From assembly GCF_018812025.1 (NCBI RefSeq), contig NC_063045.1, forward strand, positions 51,233,079 through 51,297,078: a stretch of DNA of 64,000 nucleotides, given 5' to 3'. Source of the DNA: Megalobrama amblycephala (taxonomy: Eukaryota > Chordata > Actinopteri > Cypriniformes > Xenocyprididae). The position numbers and the translations under genes were made by a program. Below the pieces are notes generated by a model. The model did no database searches. It had not been told where the DNA came from and saw only the letters and a list, made by a program, of their open reading frames with translations. Of the stretch, positions 12,698 to 24,943 are shown in pieces (within the stretch, counting starts at the first letter, position 1; each line of letters begins with the position of its first letter).

Positions 12698-12860
12698 TCA
12701 GTGTTGTTATCGTTAACTAAAACTATTAAAAATCGTTTTCTGTAATTAAAATATAGCTGAAATAATATAAAATATAACTATTAGATGGAAAACTTAAACT
12801 TAAATGAAAATTAGAAATGTTGCTTTGGCAACTAACTGATAAGTTTGAGTTGAAAACAAA
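12698..12860 (+). repeat. Dispersed fish repeat (GTTATCGTTAACTAAAACTA type)
   Basis: GTTATCGTTAACTAAAACTA followed by AT-rich sequence with AAAATATAGCTGAAATAATA. Non-coding. Family name not assigned. Confidence 0.5.
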
Positions 12861-13645
12861 CTAATAAAAAAAAACTGATCTGAACCCTGTTTATACCTAG
12901 CATTGACAGTGTGTGATTGGATCATTTGAGACAAATGTGACTGTGAATCTGAAAAGAATTTGGTGCCCCTGTGTGAAATATGGAGGCAGCACGTGTGTGT
13001 GTGTGTGTGTGTGTGTATACAATGCTTTAGCAGTACAAACAGAGACGCGACCACCACTGTGGCTCCCACCTCTCTGGGGGGGCCGATTGGCTGCCTTAAG
13101 CCATCTGAGCATCCAAACCCCCAGCCTATCATTTCATCATCATCATCCCTCATCACTCTCCCAATCCCTCACTTCACCCTCCTTCCCTCGCCAAGCCTGT
13201 ACCATCATTTCTCAGTGTCTGTCTCGCCCTCAATCTCTCTGCCTCTCTTTGATTACTGACATGTGATGTCTCATCCAGCTTAGAGATTTCTCTGCTGAGC
13301 AGCCACTCGAGTGTTGTTTCACACACACACACACACACATACACTCACTCATCACACACAGCCCTCAGCTGTGGCACAAGGCATCTGCTATCTCAGACAG
13401 TCATGCCGTGTTAATGTAAGCACAGAGCATTTTATTCATTAGCAGCACGGTAAACTTTTGAGAAAAGGCTTGTACTTTCGGCAACATTCTCATCGCTACA
13501 CTACACTATAAAACATAACCTAATATTCCAAATATTAGGCATACGCATTACTTGTTCACAGACATACTCAATGTAACATAACTTCTAAATGTCAATACAA
13601 TTATTAGATGGTCTCTATACCAGTAACATTGTAAAGCAGTATGCA
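12861..13645. other. Unique-looking DNA with CA/GT microsatellites
   Basis: GT tract at 12992-13015, pyrimidine-rich 13120-13250, CA tract at 13321-13340. Frames across 12913-13266 are driven by low complexity. Confidence 0.6.
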
Positions 13646-13649
13646 TTAT

Positions 13650-14742
13650 AGTGATTTCAGCACAGCAAATGGATGCTCTTACTCATTTATCTCCTTTTTG
13701 CAGTCAATACAGCAAGTCCTTCACATTAACCAGAGGGATTTTGAGCCATTCTTCTTCTAGAACATTGGTCAGATCACTACGTGATGCTGGTGGAGGAAAA
13801 TGGCTTGCTTCTCCAAAATACCCCAAAGTGGCTCAAAACCATTCATCAAACCATTCATCATGTTCATCAAACCATTCTGTTAAAAGTCTTGCTTTGTGTA
13901 CTGGTGCATTATCATGCTGATATGTGGCACCCCCTTCAGGGTACAATGTTTGAACCATTAGGTGCACATGTTCCTCCAGAATGGTTCGGTAGTCCTTGGC
14001 AGTGTCCATCAAGCACAGTATGGAATGCCATGATATTGCAGCCCAAACCATCACTGATTCACCCCCTTGCTTCACTCTGGGCTCGCAACAGTCTGGGTGT
14101 TAAGACTATTTTTCTCCACGGATGTAGGAAACACAAGTGAAGGTGTTTCAAATTGTCCGCAGCCCAAGATTTGCATTGTTGGCACCATTTAAACCCACAT
14201 TTGGCTTTGGCACAAGTGACCAAAGGTTTGGCTATAGCAGCCTGACCAAGAATATTGACTCTGTGGAGCTCCCGATGAACGGTTCTGGTGGAAACAGGAC
14301 AATCGAGATGCACATTTAAATCTGCAGTGAGCTGGACAGCTGTGGTTTTAGGGTTAGTACCTGGAAACCCCTTTCAGACAGATTTCACTTGCATCGACAG
14401 TTACTCCTGTTGGATGTGCCTACGTGGTGGTATGCCAACATTACCCTCGATACCGTAGCTCTCGATACACCACAAAGACTTACTATCCTTGTCACAGCCA
14501 GCGAGACATGTAGCAACAAATTTGTCCTCTTTTGAACTCTGATATGTCTCCCATTATGTTGTGTGGATTATAATATTTTATGTACAGCTGTGCTATTGCT
14601 CTGCTATTTCAATCTTTACACTCTACTCTTACTGATGGAATGTAAAATCAGTGAAGATTAACCACCTGGCCACGCATATGTAGGCGTGAAACCTCCAACA
14701 CTATACTGGCCAGTGTTTCAGTTTCATTGTCCAACCCCTGTA
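13650..14742 (-). mobile_element. Degenerate Tc1-like transposon
   Basis: The right terminus is clear: CAGTTTCATTGTCCAACCCC then TGTA at 14742, a known fish Tc1 end (reads TACAGGGGTTGGACAATGAA on the other strand). The left terminus was not found. Transposase remnants lie at 13700-14520. Confidence 0.7.
13833..14313 (-). pseudogene. Tc1-like transposase remnant
   Basis: Two frames, 14059-14313 (STRTVHRELHRVNILGQAAI) and 13833-14075 (GGESVMVWAAISW, TYQHDNAPVHKARLLTEWF), cover the second helix-turn-helix and the central catalytic Asp (HDNAPVH). The C-terminal SPDLNxxE part is destroyed. A short tandem of CATTCATCAAAC inside 13845-13880 adds to the damage. Old, inactive. Confidence 0.8.
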
Positions 14743-17485
14743 TCAGCATGACTCATCAAGTTCTCAGAAAGCCTAATTTTTCTATGTTGATTTAAAGAAA
14801 AGAAAACATGTCCAAAATCTGTTTCTATGATCTATACAGTGCGCCTTTCAGTAATGAGTCTTTTGATTGTCTCCATTCAGAACACTCCTTCAATACACCC
14901 CACAATAACCAACCTTGTTTTTCTATTTCATCATGTGTGCTGATCTAAGGAGAAAGGGCAGATCTAATGTAGAATGACAGAAATAGTTTTAGGGTCTTGA
15001 CAACAGCACATATTTGTCTCTTTAATTCAGAACGCTGACTTTGAGTTGAATGGAGAAGAGGGGACTAGTGTTCACAAATACACAAATTTAAGGGACACAA
15101 ACACTGTCTGTTAAACTACTTTTCGATTTTTTTCCCTCTTTTCATTTTGTGAGAGTATTTCACTCTCACTTCTTTTTGAAGTAGATATTGGGTCACCATG
15201 TCATCAATAAACAAAACTAGAGATTTCATCAAACTGTATAATGCTTTAATTTAGTTTGCGCAGAGAAACTGCTCAGAGTACTACAGTATGATCTTAAGAT
15301 AAAGCATATTATATTATATTATATTTATAGACTACTGCCATAGAAGAGCTAATCAAGAGCTAATCAGAAATGTTAGCATACTGATCCCCATTAGCCATAC
15401 AATCACAAGAGCAGAAACAAAGTCTTATATTCTTAAGTTCAGGTCAAATCTACACCAACCTAAAATAACAGAAAAAGAAAGCCGGTCGAGAGTCAATTTT
15501 TTTTTTTTTTTTTTTTTTGCTGCAGAATGTGTTTTACAAAAAGGAATAGATTCAGGATCCTCGCTGGGTTTTGAACTTAAGGCGGACCTTCTGCTGTCCC
15601 AAGATATTAGATCAAAAGGTAAGACCCATCCGATGTCTCTCTGACATGAAGGTCAGGGCTAAATTCTACAATTTCCAGCATAAGTTTCCAGAAAAAGACA
15701 AAACGTATTGCCCTTGAAACATCAAAATGTTTAGGCAGACCTATTGTTGTTCTGTTTACGATTTTCAGAATGTAAAATTCGCTTCAATAAATTTCAGCAC
15801 AAAACTTTTAGGATGCAAAAAATCAATCAAATAGGGTAATAGTTTAATTACAACATTTATAATTACAAACAAATCCAGCTTCAGCAAGAATTGATGTCTT
15901 GATGATTTGTAATGAAATTTGAGCCCAACCATTGTGCCTTCCAAACCTTTTCAATACATTACATCATTTGGGAATTTAAAGACAAATTGAAAATTACTTT
16001 TTAAACTTGTTACAGGTATTTGAAGTTTCAGTGGTAGGAGCAGCTAAGCCTGCTGACAGGGAGACAGATGAGGCCTTCAAATCGAGCTGTAATGACATTT
16101 TCTGCTTGCTTAGTTTGCTCCCTATTGGCAAGAGTTCATCATGCCCACCCGGTGGGGAAGCTGTCATCCAATTTAGAAGAACATCCCGAGTAGAACAATT
16201 ATTTTATAAGAACATGCGGAAAAGATTATCAAGTTTAACAAATCAAGCTGTGGATATGTAATCATCCCAAACAATATTATAGACGAGAACATTCGGCTAT
16301 GCTAAAGTGATCTGGTGTGTCAGACAGGTACACAATTTGTTGTCTAGATAAATGGAAACTTGTAACTTCAGGCTGTGAATTTATATCTGTCTGCACAGTC
16401 AAACCTTTTTTGAGAAGTTTAATTCAAACTTCTTTGTTTTTACTTGTCAGAATTGCACATTTATTTTTTTTTAAGTTTCAACTGCCTCGCAGCATTTTTT
16501 TTTTTTTGTAAAAACGTGTGTTTTATAACAAGAATTTGGTGCAATTATGAATGATGTGCACCGCAGGAAACATGCCTGGAACAAAAATGCCTGGAATCAG
16601 AGCTTGTTATTTTCCAAGGTAAAAATGAGTTGAGATGTAAACTAAAGAATTATGAATCCCGCAGGGATCATAAAACATAAACAACTGATTTATATGCGCT
16701 ATTTAGTCTGCACTAGATATGCACCCCTTTAACCTGAATTAACATGCCTGGCTTCAAGAGTTTGTTTTTGCATTAAAAAAAGTCAGCGAACATCAACTCT
16801 GCAAGCTAACACAAAAAAAATAGGTCACCATTTCATTAACGCTGGTACATGATTGACAGACTGATTAGCATTTGCGTTCAAGGACGTGTACCAGATGACA
16901 GCAGAAAAACAAATGTCACAATAATAACAGTAACACTGATAATGACATTATTTCTGATTATTAAGGCACAAACATGAAAACATGAACCTGCGGTGTCAGT
17001 GAAAGGTCTGTGAAGCAATCAACTTCTCCTTCCCAGGGCCAACAAAACACATAAACGCTATTATTGCCAGATATCATCTATTGTCGTTCTCTTGAGAAAT
17101 CTCACCTAATTTTCTGGACATGTGAAACAGGAATGAAACAGCAGAAAATTTAATTCAGGTGGCTATAGGTTGGTTCACACTAACAAAGAGGTTTTATTGG
17201 TAGAACTGATGTCCTCTGGAGAAGAGGAGCTAAAAAAAAAAAAAAAAAAAAAAAAAGAGCTGAAAACAAGAAAATTATTAGCTGTATGTCTGAGCTGAAC
17301 AAGACGCTCTTTTGCTATTTAGGGTGAGCTTAGAAAAAAGTGGGACAAATATATTCATGATTAATTGCCCTTTAAACATAAGAATTTATTTATAGTGAAA
17401 AAGATTTCATTTGCATATTGGAGGATCCAATAAAAAACAACTGTATGGTTAATAATATAACCAAAACAATTGTTTTGTTTTTAAC
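14743..17485. other. Long unique-looking stretch, possible conserved non-coding DNA
   Basis: Homopolymers at 15496-15518 (T) and 17234-17257 (A), TTATA-type repeat at 15308-15325. Segment 16010-16280 has balanced composition and follows an acceptor-like TTGTTACAG, but its 84-codon frame has no recognised domain. Confidence 0.5.
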
Positions 17486-17742
17486 TGTGATAATGATAAT
17501 AAACGTTTCTTGAGTACCAAATCAACATATTAAATGATTTCTGAAGGATCATTTGACACTGAAGGCTGGAGTAATGATGCTGAGTCAGCTTTCAGATCAC
17601 TGGAATAAATTACATTTTAAAATATATTAAAATAGAAATCAGTTATTTTAAATTGTAAAAAATTTTCACAATATTACTGTTTCACAATATTAATGTTGGA
17701 GGGTTATGGTATCATAATAAAAACAAAAAGCTGAGACTATAA
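17486..17742 (-). repeat. Fish dispersed repeat (copy 1)
   Basis: Shares AATAAATTACATTTTAAAAT, ATATTAAAATAGAAA and ACACTGAAG..CTGGAGTAATGA with 27075-27452. Confidence 0.8.
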
Positions 17743-19061
17743 AGTTTTTATCAGTGCCCCATCACAAATGTTGTTAACTTACAATAACACATTAATATTA
17801 ACTTGCTGACTACTGACTACACTGACTAGTTATCCAACTAATCAGAAACAATGGATATGTTTCCAATCTCTTATACAGTCAGAAAATAAATAACTTGGCT
17901 AAAAAAAATGGCCCATTACTATTGCGGTTCCAGTCTGTTGCTGTGTGAAATATCTTAACGCCCAGCATGGCTTGTGTTCAACATTGTTTTTTTACAGCTG
18001 CTGGGTGATTGAGGAAATTCCGTTACTATAACATTCACACCAGTAAATTTGATGAAATGAAGTGGGGCGGGTGGAGGAAAAGCAGCAAGATACAGAGAGA
18101 GGCATTGGAAATTGTATTGCCATTCCAAGTTGGAAAACGAAATTGCATTCTTGGATGTTTTTCTTAGTTTCTGCACAGCTGGCTGATTGGGATTCAGTTT
18201 TTTTTTTGTGGCACACTTCCTCTTATATGCATAATTCACAAATAAATTTGCTCAGTTGTGCAGCCCTTCAGTTCAGGTCACTATCTGCTCCGACTCTCTC
18301 TAGATGAGCTTGGTGACATGCCACACATGCTCATTGACACCTGAGCACACCCAACGGCTGTCCAAATCAGCGCTACCTCAGATGAATCATGAGCCATTCG
18401 GCTAAAACCCAACGCTTAGATCAACTTTGCAGTGCCATTCATCAGCCTTTTTGTACTGAATATAATCTGTATGAACACTCAAGGATTTTGGAGAGGAGAG
18501 CGAAGTAGGAGACTGGAGCAGTGTGACAAACTCAATTTCTCTGAAGTTCTCTCTGGTTGAAGTATCTGCAAGTTTAAGCTAGCGGATAAAAAAAACGTGA
18601 TGCGCTTTGATCCACCCTCAATGGCTAGGTACGTTCAATGGCACACCAGCACAGAGCCATGTGATGTTGCGCTTTCAGGTTGGACAGATATAATCAATGG
18701 TGTCTAACCTACTAATTTAGTGCACAATGGGCAAAACTCAGAGTGTGCTGTGATTACACTGAACGTCACTTTGAGTAAAGGGGGCTCGAATAATCATGTG
18801 TTCCAGGCTACCAAAGCAGCAATGAACACACAGGCACACGCAGGAGACCCCCCATAACAGCATTGCTAACCAGCATTGCTAATAGATTTTTCACCATGCG
18901 TTATGTAGAAAACTCCTGCTGTGATATATCTAATGTACCATAACTAACCTGCTCTGCCGTTACAGCCCCTTTTTGCCACTGGGGAACATTGTACGCTTTG
19001 GTAAGTCAAAGGCAAAGAAAAAGTTACACTCCAAAAAAAGATGAATTTTAAAATACGTCTA
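17743..19061. other. Unique-looking intergenic DNA
   Basis: No recognised gene. Small direct repeat AACAGCATTGCTA/ACCAGCATTGCTA near 18855-18885. Confidence 0.5.
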
Positions 19062-19070
19062 CATGCCTAC

Positions 19071-19646
19071 TAGCCTGGTAATACCAGACTCTGCTACTTC
19101 ACTTTGCTTCGTAGACAGAGTCTGGAATGGCATAATAGAGAAGTGTTTTCTCTCTCGCTAGGGGACGCTTGTCTGAAGTTTAAAATCATTGGTTACCCGT
19201 AAGCCAATCAGATACGTTTAGTTATGACGTATGTTATCCGCCTGTACAGCCGCATCAAAGCACAGACATCATGCATCGAACTCAAATCTATGATTGAACT
19301 TCCACTGTAAACCTGTTGTAAACACATGATGATGTGAGCGAAATACCGGAGTGAACATGGCTGTAAACGACTTTTGCAGATTATGCGAAGTTAATGCATC
19401 CCGAAGTTTGCATCCCGTGTCTCGTTTCCCATTTCCGCGGTCGTTTCGGTTTTCGATTTCTCTAACCTACAATGTAAAACTCGGCGCTTAGCATCTACGT
19501 CACGGCTCTCAGCCCGCCCTCTGTTCGTTGATTGGCCCGGCTGTTTCCAGACCGGTGGCAAACACAAAGCTCTGACGCTGTATCAGACTGAGTACAGAAG
19601 CGAAATGAAATTGAGCGGAAGTAGGAAGTCTGACGTAGTCAGGCTA
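19071..19646 (+). mobile_element. 576-bp DNA transposon with 9-bp target duplication
   Basis: Begins TAGCCTGG and ends CAGGCTA. It is flanked by identical CATGCCTAC at 19062-19070 and 19647-19655. Subterminal AGACTCTGC and AAGTCTGACG. It carries a 44-codon ORF (19357-19491) but no transposase. A 9-bp duplication fits MULE-like or related superfamilies; the name is not certain. Confidence 0.85.
19357..19491 (+). pseudogene. Short ORF with CxxC in the 9-bp-TSD transposon
   Basis: 44 codons beginning MAVNDFCRLCEVNAS, then Arg/Phe/Ser-rich sequence to a TAG. The start context is good (GTGAACATGG). The FCRLCEV motif resembles the beginning of a zinc-binding domain, so this may be the first exon of the parent transposase or of a captured gene. 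Function unknown. Confidence 0.35.
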
Positions 19647-19655
19647 CATGCCTAC

Positions 19656-21229
19656 ACCCCTACACAAGTAACATATTTTGTCAGTTATTATATTTCTGCA
19701 ATATCACGCTAGGTAGCCCCGCCCACACTGACCCACACATTGGACCAAACTCCTGTTGCTCATGTTTATTATAACTTAATCATCAAATACAGATGAGGAG
19801 ATATTGATGGTATGAAGTTTAAAATCATTGGATTATATGACAAAAAATATCAGGTTCCAAGCATCATAGAATAAGTTTTAAGTGATACACAACTAATCTG
19901 TCCACAATGAAAGCGAAAAACAACAGAATCCCAACCAATCAGATGCTTGTCCCGTCTTATCTAAGGTTTGAGTTTTAAGTTGTGGACTGTATCCGACAAC
20001 TGACTGTTGCCTCGTTGCCCATATCAGGCAATGACTTTGCAGGCAGCGTTTGGACATGAAAATACCTCACGAAACTGATTTCGGACAGACTTCTGAGGCA
20101 GCGTAACAGTTTAGTGATCTACAGCAAAATAGAGTGAGCTTTGGCGATAACTATGCAAATATTTAATTACTACAATAGTAATTTCTCACTAGAAATGACA
20201 TTGAAAGTGATAAACATTGGTCAAAAATGTAATTTTACACACAAACTGACCACCAACTGCAACTTTTTTTAAGACGCCATCTTTATTTTTTAGCTCAACT
20301 GTCACAGAATGGAAAGCACAGGATTGTGGGATATCAAAGGCAGCGAAAGATACATCTATGCTGCCTTCAAAAATCCATCAGATGAAGGTATCTCAGGAGA
20401 CAAGAAGTGAAGCTAACATTGGATTCCGATGTGCCTAGTTCTCTTCATAACTTGGAATGCATCCTCTGAAAGAGATATTTTTTTTAAGATTTTGGATTTT
20501 GGTGTTTGATTTGCACTGTTACATAGGTTTTTCTTTTCTTTTTTTTTTTCTTTTTTTTTGTGTGTGTGTTAGTTCATGTTTCCTTGGTCTTAGTTCATTA
20601 GTTGCCATGGTTTTTGATTTGCCCAACTGTGTCTTGTTAATTATTTCGTTTAGCTACTAGTGTTTCCCTGTGTATTTATAGCCATGTGTTTGTTACTTTC
20701 TTTGTCAGACCTAGTCTTATAATAGCGGTTGTTCTGTTTAACGTGTTTTTGTTTCCTGATACCCTGAGAAGTGTTTACCTGAGTTTTGTTTTCATTAATC
20801 TGCTTGCAAATAGATCCAGCCCTTTATTTTCACTTTTGCTGCATCCCCTTGCTAACAGATATATTAGATATTTAACCCTCAAAGACCAAATGTAGCAGAA
20901 CTACAACAGATATTTAAAGCAATGGAATAATACCTGTTAGCAATGTTCTGTGTAAGCAATTGTAATTTATATGTGTGCGTTAAATGAATTACATCCCAAA
21001 ACAAAATATGCATTTTCATGATATTTAGCACCAATGGCTTCTTAAAAACTTTTGAATGGAAAAAATATATCATCACTATCAATACTTGGGTCTCCCACTA
21101 TACCGTTATACCATTGTAAGCATGATGTGAAAACAGAGACATAAAAATAAATGGCCGACAAACTGCCTTGAGGCTTGTTGTTAGTGTTTTATTGTTGCTT
21201 CACATGTAAACATAAAAATGCAATACAAA
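19656..21229. other. Intergenic DNA
   Basis: Includes a T-rich run at 20530-20560 and GTGTGTGTGTT. No gene recognised; plus-strand frames near 20457-20895 are hydrophobic by T-richness. Confidence 0.5.
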
Positions 21230-21233
21230 TTAA

Positions 21234-21772
21234 AGGGTTAGTTCACCCCAAACTGAAAATTCTGTCATTAATTATTCACCCTCATGTCGTTCCACACCCT
21301 TAAGACTTTCAATCATCTTCGGAACACAAATGAAGATCTTTTTGATCTTTTCATCTTCTAGAAGCTCAAATGTGCTGCGTAACCAATGAGGTTCATTCTC
21401 GTGTGTTACGCAGCACGTTTGAGCTTCCGGAAGAGATTTGTTCTTGTGATTCATTCAGGTTCGATTTAGCTTCTGCTTATGTTCGCTGATCAAAGTTTAC
21501 ATGCAAGTAAAAGCCCAAATTAAATCTGTTCATCACAACAAGCGATCAATTCTCTTCAGAAAATGTATATGGATTCGTTTTCCGATCTCTTTATTAACTT
21601 TTTGAAGCGTCAAAGTTTCAGTTGCAAAGGCAGTTTATAGAAGGAAATCTGACAGCATTCTGTCATCAAAAAGATCTTCATTTGTGTTCCGAAGATGAAG
21701 TCTTACGGGTTTTGAACAACATGAGAGTAAGTAATTAATGGCAGAATTTTCATTTTGGGGTGAACTAACCCC
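21234..21772 (+). mobile_element. AGTTCACC-type foldback MITE, complete
   Basis: Ends AGGGTTAGTTCACCCCAAAC and TTTTGGGGTGAACTAACCCC, each next to TTAA (21230-21233 and 21773-21776). An inner hairpin contains AAACGTGCTGCGTAAC-like arms (21370-21430). 539 bp, no ORF. Confidence 0.88.
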
Positions 21773-22510
21773 TTAACGCAATTTAAATGTCTAAATATTA
21801 ACCGATGTCATATGTAGTTTAGTTTTCACCTGCATTTGGAACTCACAATAATGCTGATGCTTATAGAAAGTGTAAAAACTAGGGCTTTCCAACTGGTGTT
21901 GTTTTATGTTTATTCTACTTATTAAGAAACTAGACCTTATCTCACAGCAGAGAGTTTAGATGCAAAGTGAAATTGCAAACTTTGTTTAAAAGTTGTTGGG
22001 CTTATACTAGCATACCTGTCAATGAAACACCAAGGAATGTGTTAGTCCCATAGATGAGCTATTGATTTAAATTAATGCCAGTACTTTTGGGAATAAACCA
22101 TAAAACAACCCATTACAGAACGTAATTGCTCATTAAAAATGTTAGATTTCTATCCTGTGGCCAGCACAAACGTGTCTGTAATACATTCGAGACTCTGAAT
22201 TTATGAACAGCACAGCAAGCCAAAAGTCTTCCAGGGTATTAGCGTAAATTAAAGAGGCATTTGCACATTGAATTATGAACAAGACATTCTGCTCCTGACG
22301 TACTGTTTTATGAATGCTTGAGTCAGTGAGTTTTACATATTTTAATTAAAGCCAACTGTTTTCCTTTCTCTTAAGTCCATTTTAAATTTGAAGAGGGATT
22401 TTCTGTGCCATTAGCATCACCAAATGGAACAACTAAAATTGAGCAAGTGCTGAGTCATTACAAATTGGGATGTGCAAACAAACAGTGCAATGTTCAATAC
22501 AGTATATAGC

Positions 22511-22600
22511 AGTTCACCCAAAAATTAAAATCTATTACTATTCATCATGTCGTTCCAAACCTGTATGATTTTCTTATTTCTGCTAAATAGAAAAGGAGAT
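22511..22600 (+). repeat. Fragment of AGTTCACC-type MITE
   Basis: AGTTCACCCAAAAATTAAAA followed by TCATGTCGTTCCAAACCTGT; the rest is absent. Confidence 0.65.
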
Positions 22601-22670
22601 AATTTAATAAATATCCGGTTGAGTGGAGTCAATACAATTGCAGTATATCATGACACATTTTAATGCTTAA

Positions 22671-23345
22671 AGGTCCCGTTTTTCGTGGTTTTTTGAAGCT
22701 TTGATTGTGTTTATAGTGTGCAATATAACATGTGTTCATGTTTCGCGTGTAAAAAAACACAGTATTTTTCACATAATTTACTTATCTGTATACCGCTGTT
22801 TCCACTGTCATAAAAACGGGCTGATGACTTCCTTGTTCTATGAAGTCCCTCCTTCAGAAATATGTAACGAGTTCTGATTGTGCCAGCGGTTCCTGTGTTG
22901 TGATTCGACAGCTCTGAGCGCACCGTGCCTGGAAAAGTCACGCCTCTTACCATAACGTGGAGATGCATGCGCTCAGTGTTATTGTAAACATGTCTTTAAT
23001 TTTACCCTATCAATTTGAGCCGGAATCAGACCCGGTGATTGGACTGCGGGATGAAAATAACAGCGTTTCGACGACATGGCGACAAACACACTCTACAAAC
23101 GCAACTCTTGTGTATTCCTGTGGGCGGAGGTTAGTCAAAAAACTGTTTTAGTGACGTCATTAAAGAAGGAAGTAGAGGGATGTAGTCCAAACTGGCCGTT
23201 CGATGTAGGCGACTTCTGTTAAATAAAATATCTCGCTTGGCACTGAACTTTGAGCTTTAAAATTTTACAGATTTTATTTATACTCTAACAACAACATTAC
23301 ACACTAACTAAAGTTTGAAACATGGGATCACGAAGAACGGGACCT
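22671..23345 (+). mobile_element. AGGTCCCG-family DNA transposon (copy 1)
   Basis: AGGTCCCGTTTTTCGTGGTT at the left, ACGAAGAACGGGACCT at the right; left flank TTAA, right flank GTAA (decayed TTAA). The same element, inverted, is at 41125-41842. Non-autonomous, with a short exon-like ORF inside. Confidence 0.88.
22990..23151 (+). pseudogene. Captured exon-like ORF, MSLILPYQFEPESD
   Basis: Starts MSLILPYQFEPESDPVIGLR and runs DENNSVSTTWRQTHSTN to a stop at 23151. The copy at 41434-41523 keeps the first 29 codons with two changes (MPLILPYQFEPESDPEIGLR) and stops after STT. LPYQFEPE-type starts occur in fish P2X7-tail-like proteins that travel with transposons, so I infer a transduplicated first exon. 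Family link from memory only. Confidence 0.4.
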
Positions 23346-23389
23346 GTAATAAAGCACCCAAAATTATCAGCAAAAAGTGTATGCGGCTT

Positions 23390-23490
23390 GCTTCTGGGCT
23401 GTTGCTACGCAGTTCTATGGTGTGCTAGGGGTTGCTAGGGTGTTTCTAAGAGTTTGATGTTCAGCCGGGCTGCTAGGGTGTTATTATGGA
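23390..23490 (+). repeat. Degenerate GTTGCTAGGGTG tandem
   Basis: Units GGGGTTGCTAGGGTGTTTCT and CTGCTAGGGTGTT; a known kind of fish low-complexity repeat. Confidence 0.6.
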
Positions 23491-24657
23491 AAGATCAATA
23501 TTATAAAATAATGAAAAAGAAGTCCTAAAATGTCACCGGCCCACAGCCTCTGGCTAACATGCAGCACAGCGAATAGGACAAATAATGAATACGTTTTGGG
23601 GAGGGTCTGAACATTCATCCAGCCAATTTTGAACCACCAACACTTCAAAGTTTTACATTCTGCTTGGATTGATCAGGTATAATCGGTTATTATACAGATT
23701 AAAGCAACATTAAAAGGCGCAGACTTACCTTGAAAATGCCAGCTACAAGAGAGAGACTACAGGTGGTAGATCAGACAGTCTCGGCTTGTCATTAGCCAGA
23801 AATTAAAGTTTCGCAGCATGCACAAAGGCACTTCTGAGCAGAAATCACTTCCTAAAACAAAACAAAAAAAGAAACAATTAACAGTCCTGCAGTTAGAAAA
23901 AGTCAGAAAAAATAAATAAAATAAGCACACAACATCAAGAAGCATGCCAACTGTCAAAAAGCAACAACAGGGGAATACAAGCATTTCACAGACTAGTCTG
24001 TGAAATCTGCACAGCATTTTCCAGTCCATCCAAATCCCACAACACTCCAACTCAAACACAGTAACTTTTCTTATATAGGCCACTCTTAATTTGATAAAAA
24101 AAATGGCAAGAGGTAGATGATTTGTTTGCATGGATGATTCAATTTACATGACTTTTTCTGAAAATCACAATTTTAAACTTTCCTGATACTTCCAGGTTTT
24201 TCATGACAGGTGGCATCTTCCACTTTCTATTGGCAGTGGAACCAGGGTTTTTCCAATCCAATCATCACAAGACGATTGGACAGTACAAAGCACAGAACAA
24301 TTTGTGCACTATGCAGTGCAAGGTAAAACTAATGTTATTGATGACCATAGATTCTGTCCTCTTGCTCGTTAAAACACTTCATTAATGATTATGCTGCATG
24401 ACTGGCTTCTGCTGTTATTACTTCTTGGTGTTTCATAGCAGAACAAAATCAATGCATATTTATATTGATTATGGAATATTTTCTTGAGAGGTCTGGGCGC
24501 ACAAAAAAAAAAAAAAAAAAAAAAGACTGAGAAACAAATTGAATCAGCCCATGCTGTTTTTGTTAACTAAGAAGATCCTAGCTGTTATACATTTCTCTCA
24601 AAAGTATTTTTAAAAAAAACAGTCCTATAAAAAAGTGTTTCCCATCCTTTTTTGCCA
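23491..24657. other. Intergenic DNA
   Basis: No gene recognised. The 124-codon minus-strand frame at 23757-24131 is Cys/Phe-rich from AT-biased sequence and not called. A-run at 24503-24524. Confidence 0.5.
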
Positions 24658-24943
24658 TATAGACCTTATTTTCCAGAGAAACATGCACGCTGCCATCTTT
24701 AGAATATTGTCTTTGAACTTCCTTTTTTGCGGTAGCCCTGTATATTTCTATGGCATCGCTGTTGAAGAATAATTAGCTGGTGAAGTGGATTTACGTGTTG
24801 TAGAGTTAATGCAAGTTATCATGAGCATTGATATATTTAAAGTTCATTCATAAATACATAAGATCGCTGTGGAAATACAAGCCGGAAGTCAAAAGACAAC
24901 GAGCACAGCACTGAAAAGGGGCGGGGCTACATAAGGTCTATAT
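24658..24943. mobile_element. Short MITE with TATAGACCTTAT ends
   Basis: TATAGACCTTATTTTC at the left and ACATAAGGTCTATA at the right form inverted ends of a 286-bp unit; internal sequence has no ORF. Confidence 0.7.

Noticed and set aside
12913..13266. Overlapping frames over the GT tract on both strands
   Set aside because: Created by the microsatellite and pyrimidine-rich DNA.
16007..16261. 84-codon plus-strand frame after an acceptor-like sequence
   Set aside because: The acceptor-like site is followed by GTATTTG with no paired exon; no domain recognised. Treated as possible non-coding conservation only.
23757..24131. 124-codon minus-strand frame rich in Phe, Cys and Leu
   Set aside because: Composition follows from A-rich plus strand; no recognised family, no conserved motif.
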